This document shows positions 47,540 to 59,260 of a stretch of 64,000 bases of DNA, piece after piece. Source of the DNA: Acanthochlamys bracteata. Its lineage: Eukaryota; Streptophyta; Magnoliopsida; Pandanales; Velloziaceae. Made by a program: the position numbers and the translations under genes. Below the pieces are notes generated by a model, which was not told the DNA's origin, did not search any database, and worked only from the letters and a program-made list of their open reading frames with translations. Position 1 is the first letter of the stretch; the number at the start of each line of letters is the position of its first letter. The stretch spans positions 3,102,501 through 3,166,500 of the forward strand of contig CM034143.1 in NCBI GenBank assembly GCA_019914995.1. Reading direction: 5' to 3'.

Positions 47540-48560
47540 AACTGGTGTTTAGTTACTGGTTGCTGCTGAAATCCCGGGGGGTTTCTAGTTGCGTTTTGAT
47601 GATTTTTCTATAAATAGTTTGGATGATCTTGCCAACCTGGATTGTATGTGTTGGAGTATGGATTGTTCGGTTGCCAGTTAATATTAGATACTTATTGCAC
47701 TTGTTCTGCAGGAGATGGTGAGAATTGGCTTCCAACTTGACAATCAACACAAGCATGACTTCCCCCACATAGTTCACAAACTTGACTAGGCTCTTGAATA
47801 CTTTACCGGTTAAGCTTTCGAGCTATTTGGACAGCACCTTCATTTATGCAGTCAATTGAGCTGGTTGCTACTGCTGCATGTTTTGTCATCGAACGTTCTG
47901 AAGGCAATTGGTAGTTATTTGCCACCATTTCCTCCAGCAACTCATAGGCTTCGTCTTGCGTTTTACTCATCACCGCTCCATCCGTTACGGCATCAATAAT
48001 TGTCCTAGTCGTGCAATTCAACCCATTATGGAATTTTTGGACTTGTAGCCACTTTGGCAAGCCGTGGTGAGGGCACTTGCTTAGAAGGTCTTTATACCTT
48101 TCCCACGCCTCATACAAAGACTCCATATCATTGAGTAATGTTGTTTCTCATCTTCGCCGTCTTTGCGGGAGGGAAGAATTTGGCTAAGAATTTCTGTGCT
48201 AATGCCTCCTATGTTGTAATAGTGTTGGGAGGAAGTGAATTCAACCATTCTTTTGCCTTGTCCCTCAATGAAAATGGGAAGAGTCTCAACCTTACAGCAT
48301 CCTCAGACACACAATTATGCTTGAAAGTGTCACAAATCTCAAGAAAGTCAGCAATGTGAATGTTTGGGTCATTGTTTGGCAATCTATTGAGTTAGACTGA
48401 AGTTTGGATCATTTCGATGATTGCGGGCTTGATCTCGAAGTTGTTCGCTTGAATTGCTAGACGTCTAATACTTGACGGGGCACCACTGATAGTAGGCATG
48501 GCACAATCCCTCAAAGCTCTTCCGTTTTCAACTTCTTACACTTTTTTTGCTATGGTAGTT
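47540..48560 (-). mobile_element. Athila-like gag (fossil)
   Basis: - strand SLYEAWERYKDLLSKCPHHG, LPKWLQVQKFHNGLN, TRTIIDAVTDGAVMSKTQDE, AYELLEEMVANNYQ is the retrotransposon gag core typical of Athila/TAT elements. The upstream part (48120-48560) continues gag in broken form. Confidence 0.88.
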
Positions 48561-48780
48561 TGTACTTCGTTCAGCGCTTCTTTGTTTTTCTTGATAAGCT
48601 CCTAACTGTTCGTTCAATTTCGGAATCAAAGGGCTCAAGAGAAATACTTTTTGAACTTCACATACGCTATGCAAAGAACCTGAAAGAAGGTAAAGAAACA
48701 AAAATTCAAACCAAAACTAGAATGAATCGGAATCGATATTAATACAAATCAAAACAATCCTTGGCAACAGCGCCATAACT

Positions 48781-50135
48781 TGTTGCTATCGCAAGTGTAC
48801 GGCACACGTAATACAATGATGAGAAAAGTATCATTCCCATGATTGATTAACTTCTTAAGTACCGAAAATAACTAATTCTACAATTACTTGAATGATCGAT
48901 CTAAAATAGTTAATGCTAAAACTAAACAAAGCAAAAACAAGCTAAAACTAACACTCGTAAGACTTCAATCACTTAAGCATTAGGGCATTTTATTTCACCG
49001 TAGCTAATTAAATTCAACTCCGTATTCGTGCCATCGACGTTTATAATCTTTATTAACAGTTGGAAAACCTTAATTTCTTTGATGTACGTTTTCAAGCTAT
49101 ACCAAAAATACTTTAATACAATAACTCATTGTATCTCTATGTGAATTAACATATAACAAAGCTCAGTAAATTCTATGCCATTCTATATTAACTGCATGAA
49201 CCATAAGGTACCTCTCTGTCTCCTATGCAACTAATCGCATTCATCACAAAGACTAATTCATAGATCACATCTCTGGTCTCAATACAAATCTCAAATTGAT
49301 TGAATATTTGCCAAATACTCAGAAGTATTAAGCACGGCAATGAATACTCAACAAGCAATTATAAAACTTCGAATAGCATAATATTAAGAATTAAAGCATC
49401 ATAGTTAGGCTACATCATAGCCCCAACAAAGAGTAATTTAGTTCATAGTTTTCAGATCTAACAAAAAAAAGAGAAACATGAGAGATAGAACAAAAGAACC
49501 CTGAACAAAGAGTGGTGTCGAGTGAACTGCCGTCTCTTTTCTTTGCTCAGTGCTTTCGTCCATCTTTTTTCCTCTTCCAGCTGCAAGATCCCCAGAAAAT
49601 AAACCCTAGATGAGCCGCCTCTTCCTCTTCTCTCTCCCTTTCTTCCTTGGAAATCCAAAAGTTGGTATCTAAAATCATAAGATTTTTCTTTCCATAATTA
49701 GGTTGGTGCAGTCCAAGTAAATCCGAACTCTCCGTCCACCCGTTTGTCTGCACCGTTTTGGATCTATTTGGACACAAAAAAATAAATAAAAATATTTAAA
49801 ATTTAAGATCAATGTCTTATATTTCGAACCGTATATCACACATGTCATTTAAAAATTGGGAAGGATGTCAAGTGCACTCGTTTCAGAAAGTGCACACATG
49901 ATTCAGGTCTGCATCGTATCTCAACTTCTTCTATGAATATACATCAAATGGTTGCCCAGAAAATTCTGACATAATTCATGGACCAACTTGAATGTCTTGG
50001 CTTTTAAACCCAGCTGGCCGTTCACAAAATCTCCACAGGAAAGTCAAATTTTCATAAAAAATTCTCAGACTGCACAAAATTGATGAAAATTAAGAAAAAC
50101 AAATAATTTAGGTTCTTTTTAATTAGCTTTTCTTG
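48781..50135 (-). repeat. Athila-like LTR, right copy (outer end not clear)
   Basis: It starts TGTTGCTATCGCAAGTGTAC next to the primer site and matches the left LTR at both ends, with a middle part (about 48955-49690) not found in the left copy. The expected ...GAGCACATCA end is not visible; similarity fades near 50135, so the border and target duplication cannot be stated. Confidence 0.75.
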
Positions 50136-52830
50136 GAGCATTTTCATGAGCAAAGATAGGCGTGCGTGTACTTCTTCGCTTGTTATCTGCTTACGTTTCC
50201 ACCTATTTTTTTCTGTTGACCAGTTTTTTCAATTTAGGTTTTGTTCTTAATTTTTTAATTTTTTATTTGTTTTTATATGCAAGATTTTGTTTTGTCTGCT
50301 TAATCAACTCAGTGTTCGAATTGCCATGCCGCAAGCTCATGATGTTGCTCGAATTGCTATCCTTTCTTTCATATTAGCTAACGCTACTAACTTATCACAA
50401 TAATTAACAGGCAGGAATTCTGTACAACTGTCTCAATGAAGAATAAGCACCTAAGTACATGGAAGGTGGATAGAAATCCTAGCATTGGCGGTAGTTCAAT
50501 TCCACCCTAACGTATACCAATACATCCACCATGCACAGGAGAATTACTGTTAGGGAAGAAGTTGAAGACAACACATTGGGCTTAAGTCTATAACATATGA
50601 AATTGTAGAAGCATTAGACGAAGATGATGCATCTCTCGTTGCGCAACCAACCATATTAGCACAACCGCAGCCCTATGTTTAAACAGCTAACACAATATCG
50701 ATTCCAAGGCGTGAAGATCTTCAAACCAGTAAAAATTTGATTAGGTACAAAAACGAGATGATGGTAGTCTTCCAACCGTTCTCATGAAATCTTCCATCTC
50801 ATTTCTAACCTACTTAGCTTTTTACTGCTTTGAAGTTCTCCACGCCTTGGACCCCATGCTGTTTTAACTGCTCGAACTTGAGATTGCGGTTGAGCTATTA
50901 GGATTGGTGGTGCAAACAAATGAAACAAAGGAATTCAAACTCCAAGTCTTAAATGAAAAAAGAACTGATCAGTTGGAATCAGAAGTCTCTAAGATGGTAT
51001 GGTACAAAGAATAGAATACAGTTCTTTCGACCGTACTATCTAAATCTAGTATTGTATAATATATACAGTTTATATATATAGATGTAGTTGGAAGCAAAGC
51101 AAGACTATACTTTTTCCTCCAATTCTCTTCCTTCTCGGTCGTAGAGGACACTATAACAAATCAAGTTTTGAAATTAGTGCAAATAGAAAAAAATACGTCT
51201 TTCTTAGACTTTAATTGACTTGAACAAATTACAAATGGATAAAAGATCTAAGATCATTTGATTATAACCTTCATATCCACTGGTTGAGCCTTCATATCCG
51301 CCATCTCGTGTCTCAACCCAATCAGTTTTTTATTAGTTTTTCCTTTTCCACAAGTTGGACCCAATGCTATTTTAGCTATTTGAACCTTAGGTAGTGATTG
51401 CGCTATTATGGTTAGGTGCTCAAGGAGAGATGTATCGTCTTCGTCTATTTCTATTGCTATAAACCTGAGCTCGAGTTATCGTCTTCATTTTCTTCACTGA
51501 TGGCAAAAACCCCCGTGCATGGTGAGTCTGTTGGTGTACAATGGGAGGAACTGAACTCCCGGAAATGCCAGGACCTCCTAGTAATTAGATGCTCACAGTT
51601 CATAGAGAATGCAATAGCCAATCACTACATCATACATTCAGATGTCTTCCTCTAAACACTCATGTATATTAATTGTTATGATTTGTCAATTGAGTTAGAT
51701 AATAAGAAAGAAAGAATAGCTTTATCTTGAGTTGTTTGTAGCTTTTCTCAAGTAAAATAAAAGAAATACGTATATACTTCTACTCACACTGAATCGAAGA
51801 TTTGATTTATTAGTATCCTCTCCAGCAGAGAAGGAAAATATTCGGAGGACAATAGTACGGTCTTGTTTCAGTCCAAAACAAAGAAGACGACCTTATATGA
51901 CCTCTTTGGGGCTGCGATCGATCTTATTTGAGTCCTACTAGCCTTCTCCAGTTTTGTCCGACCATTTATGGTCGAACTGGTCTATACATCGACAACTAGT
52001 GGATACCCAACTTACAACTTTGAATTGGCAACCTTTTTCATTCTTTGTTTCTAGAGTAATGAGATTTGTGTAATGAAAGACAAACAGAGAGTACTGTAGC
52101 TGACGAAGCTGTTGTGTTGGTATTTGCATGGGCTTACTTGTGCCTGCTATTACGGCATCTTGATATTATATGCTGGAGGCCTGGAGCCTGGAGGGCGTAA
52201 GTGACGATAAAGCTTCTTTCAATAAATAAGTGTTATAACTATTAGGTATAAATTAGCGGTTTGCATTATGATTATTATAATATTGTATTTCTTATACAAC
52301 CAGTCTATTAGACAACATATAAATACTCCGATACTTGTAGGTTATTTAATTAGTAAATCTTATAGTTAGCATAATTTATTATTCTTAGTTTTTGTATTTA
52401 TAAATATTATATGTCATTTCTAGCTTCTATTCTCACTTTCAAATGCAATTGCGCTAAAATTGAACTCAATTTCCAAAATCAATTGAAACACAAAAGTTGA
52501 ACTCTACTTCCAGAATTTAAATACGATCTCATAACAATATAAACATCTCCTGAACAAGCTAAACATGATGTCGCATATTGTCGCACGTTATGATAAAGTA
52601 AAGAATCAAAATTGTAATCTAACTCATTAAGAGACATTTGGCCAAATGTTATAAAGAACATTTTGACATTTTGTGACCTGTTGTTTCAAAGTTACAGGAG
52701 ACAATCAGCCAACCATTGGTCAGCATTGGACGACCTCTAGGAAGCATGTGCTGTAGTAAAGTTAGACGATCCTTTACAATATACCCTTTTCGAATGCTCT
52801 TTTTCGTAGACGATTCAGGGTTGGCTTTCC
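50136..52830. other. intergenic stretch, no gene recognised
   Basis: Short open frames (50162-50377, 51416-51655 and others) show no motif. A diverged direct duplication exists: TTGGACCCCATGCTGTTTTA near 50845 and TTGGACCCAATGCTATTTTA near 51355, each followed by similar GAACTTGAG/GAACCTTAG and GCGNTTGAGCTATT-type words, ~510 bp apart. It may be one more worn transposon. The rest is AT-rich and unexplained. Confidence 0.4.
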
Positions 52831-52839
52831 ATTTCTCCA

Positions 52840-53070
52840 ACGAGGCTTTTCAATTTTCAACACGTTTTCAATACATATTTTATAAGTATCTAGAAAATTT
52901 ATTAAAAATTTAGAAAGTGTAAAAAAAATTTATGTAATGAGATCTTTTTATTCCGAAATTTTTATTTTTTTTTAGAAGTAAAAAATAGAACTCGTTTTTT
53001 AAAAAAGACAAAAATACTCTCAATTCTAGAAAAGCTTCATTTCATAAGCAATCCCAAATGCACCCTCAAC
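52840..53070. repeat. MITE relic
   Basis: AT-rich DNA with AAAAAATAGAACTCGTTTTTTA and a right end ATAAGCAATCCCAAATGCACC, similar to the elements at 8276-8520 and near 6460. The left end is uncertain. Confidence 0.4.
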
Positions 53071-53334
53071 TCGCAAATGACCGATATACCCGTACTATTT
53101 CAAGTTTTCGACACTCCCGTCAAATTCAGAATCGTTTCCCCGCTCATTATTTCTATGGTACCTCCAACTGACTAATTTTCTCCTTCCCTCTCACTCTAAT
53201 GTCTCCCCCTGCAACATTCCCAACATAGCTGCAAATTGTCCTAATTTCTTTAGTGAACTCGTGGATGCCGGTATAATCTCTGTTTTTAGCTTAGCGATTA
53301 TTTTATGATGCATTGATCACATCAATCACGTCGG

Positions 53335-53760
53335 CCCTCATGTTTCTTCTCTTTGTAATTGCATGCGTGTTTGTTGCAAAGTCGTCCACATCACTTAGAT
53401 TATACAGAGTCGCACAGTCGCGCACATTTAGACGCACAGGCTACACAGAAATGTTCCAACAGGTGGCACAGTTGAGGGCACAGCCGAGCGGTGAAGGTCG
53501 TCGCTGTGCGAATATCGTTCAGAAGGAACCATGATTGCTTCACGAGGTATGCTGAGATTAGTCTCTTTTCCATTGCATGCATGTTTGGTTTGGAATGTCG
53601 TCGACAACACTAAGAATCCACAAAGTCCCACAGTCGAACACATATAGTCACACACTTTACACGGTATTGCGGTGTCCGTACGGAATGGCACATTGCAGCA
53701 GCATAGAGACGCGCAGGTTCTCACAATGGTCGGACGTTGTGGAAGCACATGTCACACAAT
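53335..53760. repeat. two diverged tandem copies, ~213-bp period
   Basis: The block with ATTGCATGCGTGTTTG, CGTCCACATCACTTAGA and CAGTCGCGCACATTTAG (about 53351-53430) returns as ATTGCATGCATGTTTG, CGTCGACAACACTAAGA and CAGTCGAACACATATAG (about 53570-53648). The words GTCGCAC and CACAGTCG recall the larger satellite blocks at 56.4-58.8 kb. Open frames here come from the repeat and are not genes. Confidence 0.65.
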
Positions 53761-54435
53761 TCTTTACAGGTCTTGCTGTGATCTTGTTCACGTGTTTGTT
53801 CAATAGTGTTTTTGGGCTTGTTTTTACTAGCAACTGTTTGCTATAACGGCGTGCATGCTTTGAAAAAGAATTTACCAAAAAGTGTCTAGATAACCCTCTA
53901 CAAGAATTTAGACAAAATATTTGAAGATATCCGAAGTAAAGCATCTGAAACTAGACAAGGATTGACATGCTGAGAGGGTCTTGCTTTGGGGACATCATCC
54001 TCGGTATGCCCAAACATCCAGCTTGCAATCAGGTAACGCATCAGGCCCTCATGAGGTAAGATGTCTTTTACACCTACATAGTAATACTTTTGATAATATT
54101 ATAATTATCATCTTACACTATTTTACTAACTTATGAAAATAAATAATTAATTATAAATACAATATTATTAATAATTTATAAACTTGTTATGATTATTTTT
54201 ATTGCCAATATTTTATTATACGGTAAGGAAAAATCAAGAATTGTTCCTTCAACATGTGGCCATTCGGAATAGTGGATCAATTTTGCAATAATCGGAGTCG
54301 ACCTATTTAATAATCAAGTCAAATTCGTTCAACTCTAACCCAACCATATATTTATACGGGTCAAATTTTCTAACCCTAATTGAATGGGTCAGTTTCGGAT
54401 TGAGTTTTCGGATAGGATTATATATTGTCACTTCT
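53761..54435. other. AT-rich stretch left of copy C
   Basis: No gene seen. 54290-54430 has GGGTCAAATTTT/GGGTCAGTTTCGGATTGAG words and ends ATATTGTCACTTCTAGTTA, resembling the inner part of small TIR elements such as 40222-40390. The left terminus of Ulp1 copy C was not found here. Confidence 0.4.
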
Positions 54436-54439
54436 AGTT

Positions 54440-56135
54440 ACCACCATGTCACGCCCTCAACCAGCACATCGGAACGATGAACCATAGCTGTCGAGGCACG
54501 TAATGAAGAGCTAAAGGTGATAAAGGCCATGGTTGAAGAAGTGAAGGAGTTGAAGGCAAGAATCGAGGCCAAGGTCACGGATATTTTGGCTATGGAGATA
54601 AAAGGACGAGAGAACAAGAGGGAGCGCTGGAGGGTGGGAATTGTGCTTTTGAGCATGAGAGGAAGAAATGATGGAGAGAGTCTAGGAGGGAGGAAGATGT
54701 GAGGGCCTATAACTGTAGGTCATGGTGGAATAGGAAGCCCCTCTGGAAGATACAAGGGAGGGTTCTCCGACGTACGTACAATGGATGAAACGTGGGTTTT
54801 CAACATCCCGCCATTGAAGAAACAATGGAGGACCCAACGAAAAATTCTCCACATGAAGACAACACAGAAATTGAAGTTTCAGAAGAAAGTGAAGGCCCTC
54901 AAGGAGAAAGAAGTGAGGGAGATATCGTAGGCGAAGAAGCTCCTGACAGTGATAAGAGAATAAAGAATAGGGCTGTTGTACGGAGAAGCCCTTACACAGA
55001 CCCATTACAGAAAAGGGCAAAGAAGGAGGCTATGACTGTGTAGCCATATAACCCGGATGCTTTGCCTTCGGAAGAAGATGTCGCCCGTTTCCAACAGTGG
55101 TGCAGCCACCATATCAAGAACAATAAAAATAAATTTCAATTAACTGTCCGTTACGATTGGTGGTTCTTCACTCGCTGCGCAACCCATGAGATGTGGATAG
55201 GGAATGAGGTAACGTTTCTATTGTCAAAGAGTCCACGCATAAATACAAACTTCAGAAAAGTGTTTCCCTATTTGCATATCTATTTGTCTTATATGTAGCA
55301 TGTGGATGAGGCTATGTATGGGCTACAAACAGAATTATCTAAGCCTAAAGCATTCGGTGGCGAGTGCTGGGTCACCGACTCAATGTTTGATATAAATTCG
55401 TAAATTGATGTAGTTGCAGGATTTGATGCAATACAAAATTTGTTGACTTTAAGTGTTTTTGTAGCAATGTTAAAAATTTAACGTTAAAGTAATTTTGCAG
55501 CATTCCCTGCAATATGATTACACAATATATGCAGAGAAACAGAAATGACGGAAGATAAATATTCGATACGTGCTCTAGAACGAATGGCTTTATGATATAC
55601 CCCAATGACGCTATCCGTTTGGCAAGTACTGCCAAACCATGGGCAGAGGTAAGAAGAGTCGTCCTCCTGTCAACATTAGGCAGGGACATTGGATCGCGGT
55701 AGAGCTACTTCTTCGATCATGTGACTAGAGTGTACAACTCGGAGAAGGATTTTAAGTTGGCGGGAGAGCTTGACTTTTTACTATTTAGTCTCTCTCCAGT
55801 TTTAGAAAAATGTAACATCTACTGAAACCGCACTCGTTGGACCCTAACCCAGGTTGACGTTCCAAAGCAATCAAATGGGTAAGTGTTTACATTCTAGTTG
55901 AGGGTTTGTATTCATTCTTATTGAAGTGGTGATTCCAGGGCTTTTGTATTGATGTATCTGGAATATCTTTGCGTTGGTAGGGACAGCAGCCTGATCACCA
56001 AAGAACGAATACCCCAATTCATACTCAAAAAAGCGGTCGAGCTCTTTAATCTCGGCAATGCTGTTACTAAAACACTTTATAGAAGCGCCAACTGGTGGCA
56101 AAAAGGGAATTCAACCAGTTCATTTTCTGGCTAAA
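54440..56135 (+). pseudogene. Ulp1-type transposon gene, copy C, best preserved
   Basis: On the + strand, in order: a coiled coil (MVEEVKELKARIEAK, 54530-54575); an acidic linker (EIEVSEESEGPQGERSEGD, 54860-54920); RRSPYTDPLQKRAKKEA near 54985-55035, a basic string usual in this family; LPSEEDVARFQQWC with WWFFTRCATHEMWIGNE (55060-55210); and the Ulp1 core with HWIAVELLLRS (55690), VYNSEKDF, GELDFLL, WTLTQVDVPKQSNG, FVLMYLEYLCVG (55955-55990). The GDCG catalytic string after an intron-like gap (55879-55926) reads GDSR, so the nucleophile is lost. Several stops and frame changes show a pseudogene. In a live copy the protease would act on SUMO-like conjugates. Confidence 0.8.
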
Positions 56136-56399
56136 ATAGACAAGAAAATAAATGGTTACATCTAGAATTATAAATTTTGATTTATCTTGTAAATATTAGT
56201 TTTGGAATAATTATGATATATCTTGTGGTTGATGGATGATTCTTAAATTATAAAATTCATATGCGTCACTTTTATTTTTTTAAGTGGATCAGGATGAATG
56301 CATCAAGAGATTCAAAAAGTTTAGTCTACAATTGTCAATTTCGAATGCATCCAGTAATCACAAGTACTGACGCTATTGTGATTATTGATTACTGCTAAT

Positions 56400-56960
56400 A
56401 TTTCAAGGATAGGCATATGTGCCACTGTGCGACCTATACCTGGCTGTGTCTGGCAAGTTCGACCAAAAATATGATGTTGTGCGAACTTGTGCGACAATAT
56501 CACCCGAGCGATGCTTTATGAAAGGAGCCCGGGATCACTTTACTTTCGTATTAGTCCACAACATGATCGCATGCAGTCGACATCACTTTGTGGTCGCACC
56601 AGTATGTAAGATGGACACATGTAGTCGTATAATTCCATATCACGATGGTCTGCGATGCATATCTAAAGTTTCAAAATTTCATAAATAGATGCCGAAACCA
56701 GTGGCCATAATAGTACATTGTGCGATCATAGTTACCGTGCAACGCTTTACAAAGGAGCCCCGAATCACTTTATGGTCATACGAGTCCAGAAGATGGTAGC
56801 TTATAGTCGCACATCAGCTTTTGGTCGCATATAGTCACACATCACTTATGGTTGCATAGTTCCACAAGATGGTCACATGTAGTCACACAATCGCCGACTA
56901 TGGACGCTCGCGGCACATAAGTAAAGTTTCAAACTTTCACTGGTGCTGACGTATCTTGAA
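56400..56960. repeat. satellite-like block 1, ~230-bp units
   Basis: Two units start at AAAGGAGCCCGGGATCAC (56521) and AAAGGAGCCCCGAATCAC (56751). Each holds ATGGTCGCATG/AGTCACACAATTCC words and ends with CTAAAGTTTCAAA-like sequence. TGCGACCATAA and TTATGGTCGCA occur in both orientations, giving hairpin potential. Frames inside are not genes. Confidence 0.75.
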
Positions 56961-58085
56961 TATTTGGAGTCTCTTTAGCCCATGTTGTTGAGATGCAGTT
57001 CCAAATAAATGTTGTATGCATAGAGGCTTTCAAGATGACAATATCAAAAAGTGTTCATCTGCGCTGCTGAATTTCAGCTTCATTGAGACTAAAACAACAA
57101 TAACTTGAAACAAAAACCTCATCAGACCTGACTAGTTACTATTGCCTCATAATTATTAAACAAAATAAAGAAAAGAAATCATAATTTAAATATAAAAACT
57201 ATGTGTTCGACTTAGTAAAGAGGCTTCAGCTAGAGGAACTGGAAGATAACATAGAGGTACTAGAAGATAGAAGTAGTTAAGGTAAGGAGGGATATTGAGA
57301 CAACTAGTAAGCCACTGTCTTTAAATGAGAGACACCAATACTCAACATTACTTCTTTTGGCTGCAGAGTGCTGCCGACTTCTGCGTTGAAATCTTGAAGA
57401 TGATACAGAGATTGCATACAACTCTGACATTTTCATTTTGATGTTATTTTGATTACATTCAATTTATAAGAGCATTCCTTGCCACATTGAGAGCATATAA
57501 TGCTGTCAATTATATCGGTCTATTCTCTCCTTTTGCAGTGGAGGTTAGCGCAAAAATATGTTATAAACGTTGGCTGAAGGGTTTAAATTTCAAAATTAAT
57601 GTCAATTGAATGCTGGTGTTGTCAACCACACTTGTGTTGTCGGTTTGCAGCAAATATCATATCGGCCAAATTTTATCTTTCCGATAAAGAAGTTATATTC
57701 AAGGTTTACTACTCATCGTCATCAATCAATTCAATCGCTAACCATTTGGCTTTCAAAATTGAGAGAATTATCCCGCCTATTATGTTCTGTCTTAGATTTC
57801 GACATTGCAAGACACAGTTTCAGGTCTTACCGACCTTGTTTGAGCTTCATGCAACCTTTTGCAATTTTGTCCGACACTTTATGGTCTCAGACTCTCATGT
57901 AATCATTCACATTTTGAAAACAGAGTTAACGACATATCTGCCTTAGTTAATGATCTTGTGTCAACCTCTGCACGTCGAGTTGTAGACCTCAGAAAAAAAA
58001 TTAGTAGATTATGTTTTAATCCTCCTTTTGTCTATTTTCTACTTCTACATTTTCTACATGTATTTCTACCTTTTTCGAAAAGGGT
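56961..58085. other. spacer between satellite blocks
   Basis: No gene is supported. 57360-57490 resembles 30085-30190 of copy A (AGAGTGCTGCCGACTTCT and CATACAACTCTGACATTTTC blocks). 57610-57790 resembles the reverse complement of 41400-41560. These shared pieces mark it as the inside of the Ulp1-type element. Open frames such as 57599-57946 are judged chance frames. Confidence 0.5.
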
Positions 58086-58800
58086 CTTATCGGGTCGATA
58101 ACAGTCGTAAACAATTATTACCAGGAGTATGGTCGCATGATTTCACAAGATGGCCGCATGTAGTCACACAATTCCACACCACAGTTCATCGCGGCACATA
58201 TCAAAAATTTCAAAATTCGCAAGTAGCTGTAGCAATATGACGATCATACGAGTACACAACAGGTTGCATGTAGTCGGAGATCACTTTATGATCGGACGAG
58301 TCCACAAGATGGTCGCATGTAGCCGCCATAGTCATCCGTTGTGCATATCTAATGTTTCAGCAATTCGCAAATAGGTGTTGCAATATGCGACCATAATATG
58401 ACACTGAACGACCTTTCTACGACCGTTGTTGCCGATTGACGATTGACAAAGGTTACCGGGATCACTTTATGGTCGCATGAATCAACAAGATGGTCGCATG
58501 TAATAAAAATAACATTTTATGGTCACATGAGTCCACAATATGGTCGCATGTACTTGCACAATTCCAGAATACGATTGCCCGCGATGCGTATCTAAAGTTG
58601 TAAAATCACAAACTAGTGTCGCAATGTGCAACCATAAATGACACTAAACGACCTTTTACGCCCGTAGTTGTTGACAGACGTTTCACAAAGGAGCTCGGGA
58701 TCACCTTATGGTTGCATTAGCCAACAAGATGGTCGTATCTAACAAAACTTCACTTTATGGTCGCACGAGCCCAAATCATGGTCGGCGCCCAATGCTGCCA
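58086..58800. repeat. satellite-like block 2, ~235-240-bp units
   Basis: At least three diverged units have the markers GATCACTTTATGGTCGCATG, CAACAAGATGGTCGCATGTA, GCATATCTAAAGTTT, ATGCGACCATAA and ACGACCTTTTACG. Unit starts lie near 58445 (AAAGGTTACCGGGATCAC) and 58686 (AAAGGAGCTCGGGATCAC). They are the same family as block 1. The units are too diverged for a young array. Confidence 0.78.
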
Positions 58801-59026
58801 AACTTCACAAATATGTCAAAAAAAATTGATAAGTTTCATCTTCAATCATCCTCAGTGCATGAAATTAAATTTATTTTTATAGAGAATGTCAAGCCACTGA
58901 ATTAATTTATTAAAAGAATATAAAAATAAATTTCTCAAAAAATGACGAATGTGAAACACAGTACAATAGTACATGCATACGCGAAGCCAATGTCAAGCCC
59001 CCATAGGTATGCACTCGTAAGACAAA
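58801..59026. other. short non-coding stretch
   Basis: AT-rich; nothing recognised. Confidence 0.4.
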
Positions 59027-59260
59027 TCATCTCATCTCCAGCGTCGGAGCAAGCAATTCCTCTCTTTCTATTTGAATTTGCAAGGCAATTACGTTGTCGT
59101 GTTTGACAACTGTCTTGTTACAGCACGCACATCTTCTCCTTATCTTTACGTTGGCTTTCTCGATAGCTTTCTCTAGACCTCTTTTTATTCTATCGTTGCG
59201 ATTGGAAAAATGGCTCTTCATACTAGGCGTTCCTTTAATTTGCGAAATTTTCGAATTCAA
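59027..59260 (-). pseudogene. C-terminal zinc-knuckle remnant of an FRS-type MULE transposase
   Basis: - strand SNRNDRIKRGLEKAIEKANV with RRRCACCNKTVVKHDN matches the end of the MULE 1 transposase (SARIKRGFEIATARAKEK, RRCAYCNKSGVKHDK) position by position. Only this tail remains; no FAR1, MULE or SWIM domain is found to its right, where the rest of the gene should be. It lies tail to tail with the + strand Ulp1 copy C, inside what looks like one MULE, suggesting an ancestral element with both a transposase and a Ulp1 gene. Confidence 0.7.

Larger units (their letters stand above)
41968..50135 (-). mobile_element. Ty3/gypsy LTR retrotransposon, Athila-like, broken
   Basis: The - strand carries, from right to left: LTR (50135-48781), primer site (TGGCGCTGTTGCCAAGGA, a tRNA-Asp type, near 48760), gag, protease, reverse transcriptase/RNase H, integrase, a long AT-rich 3' region, a polypurine tract (TAAGTGTGGGGGTATT, near 42616-42632) and LTR (42615-41968). 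Reverse transcriptase before integrase marks gypsy. The gag wording and tRNA-Asp primer site fit Athila/TAT. No env-like frame is obvious in the 3' region. The element has many breaks and its LTRs differ greatly in length, so it is old. Confidence 0.88.

Noticed and set aside
53313-53944. overlapping frames on both strands
   Set aside because: They follow the 213-bp tandem duplication and GTCGCAC words, not a gene.
57599-58374. several overlapping + strand frames up to 115 codons
   Set aside because: They overlap one another in different frames in satellite and spacer DNA, with no motif.
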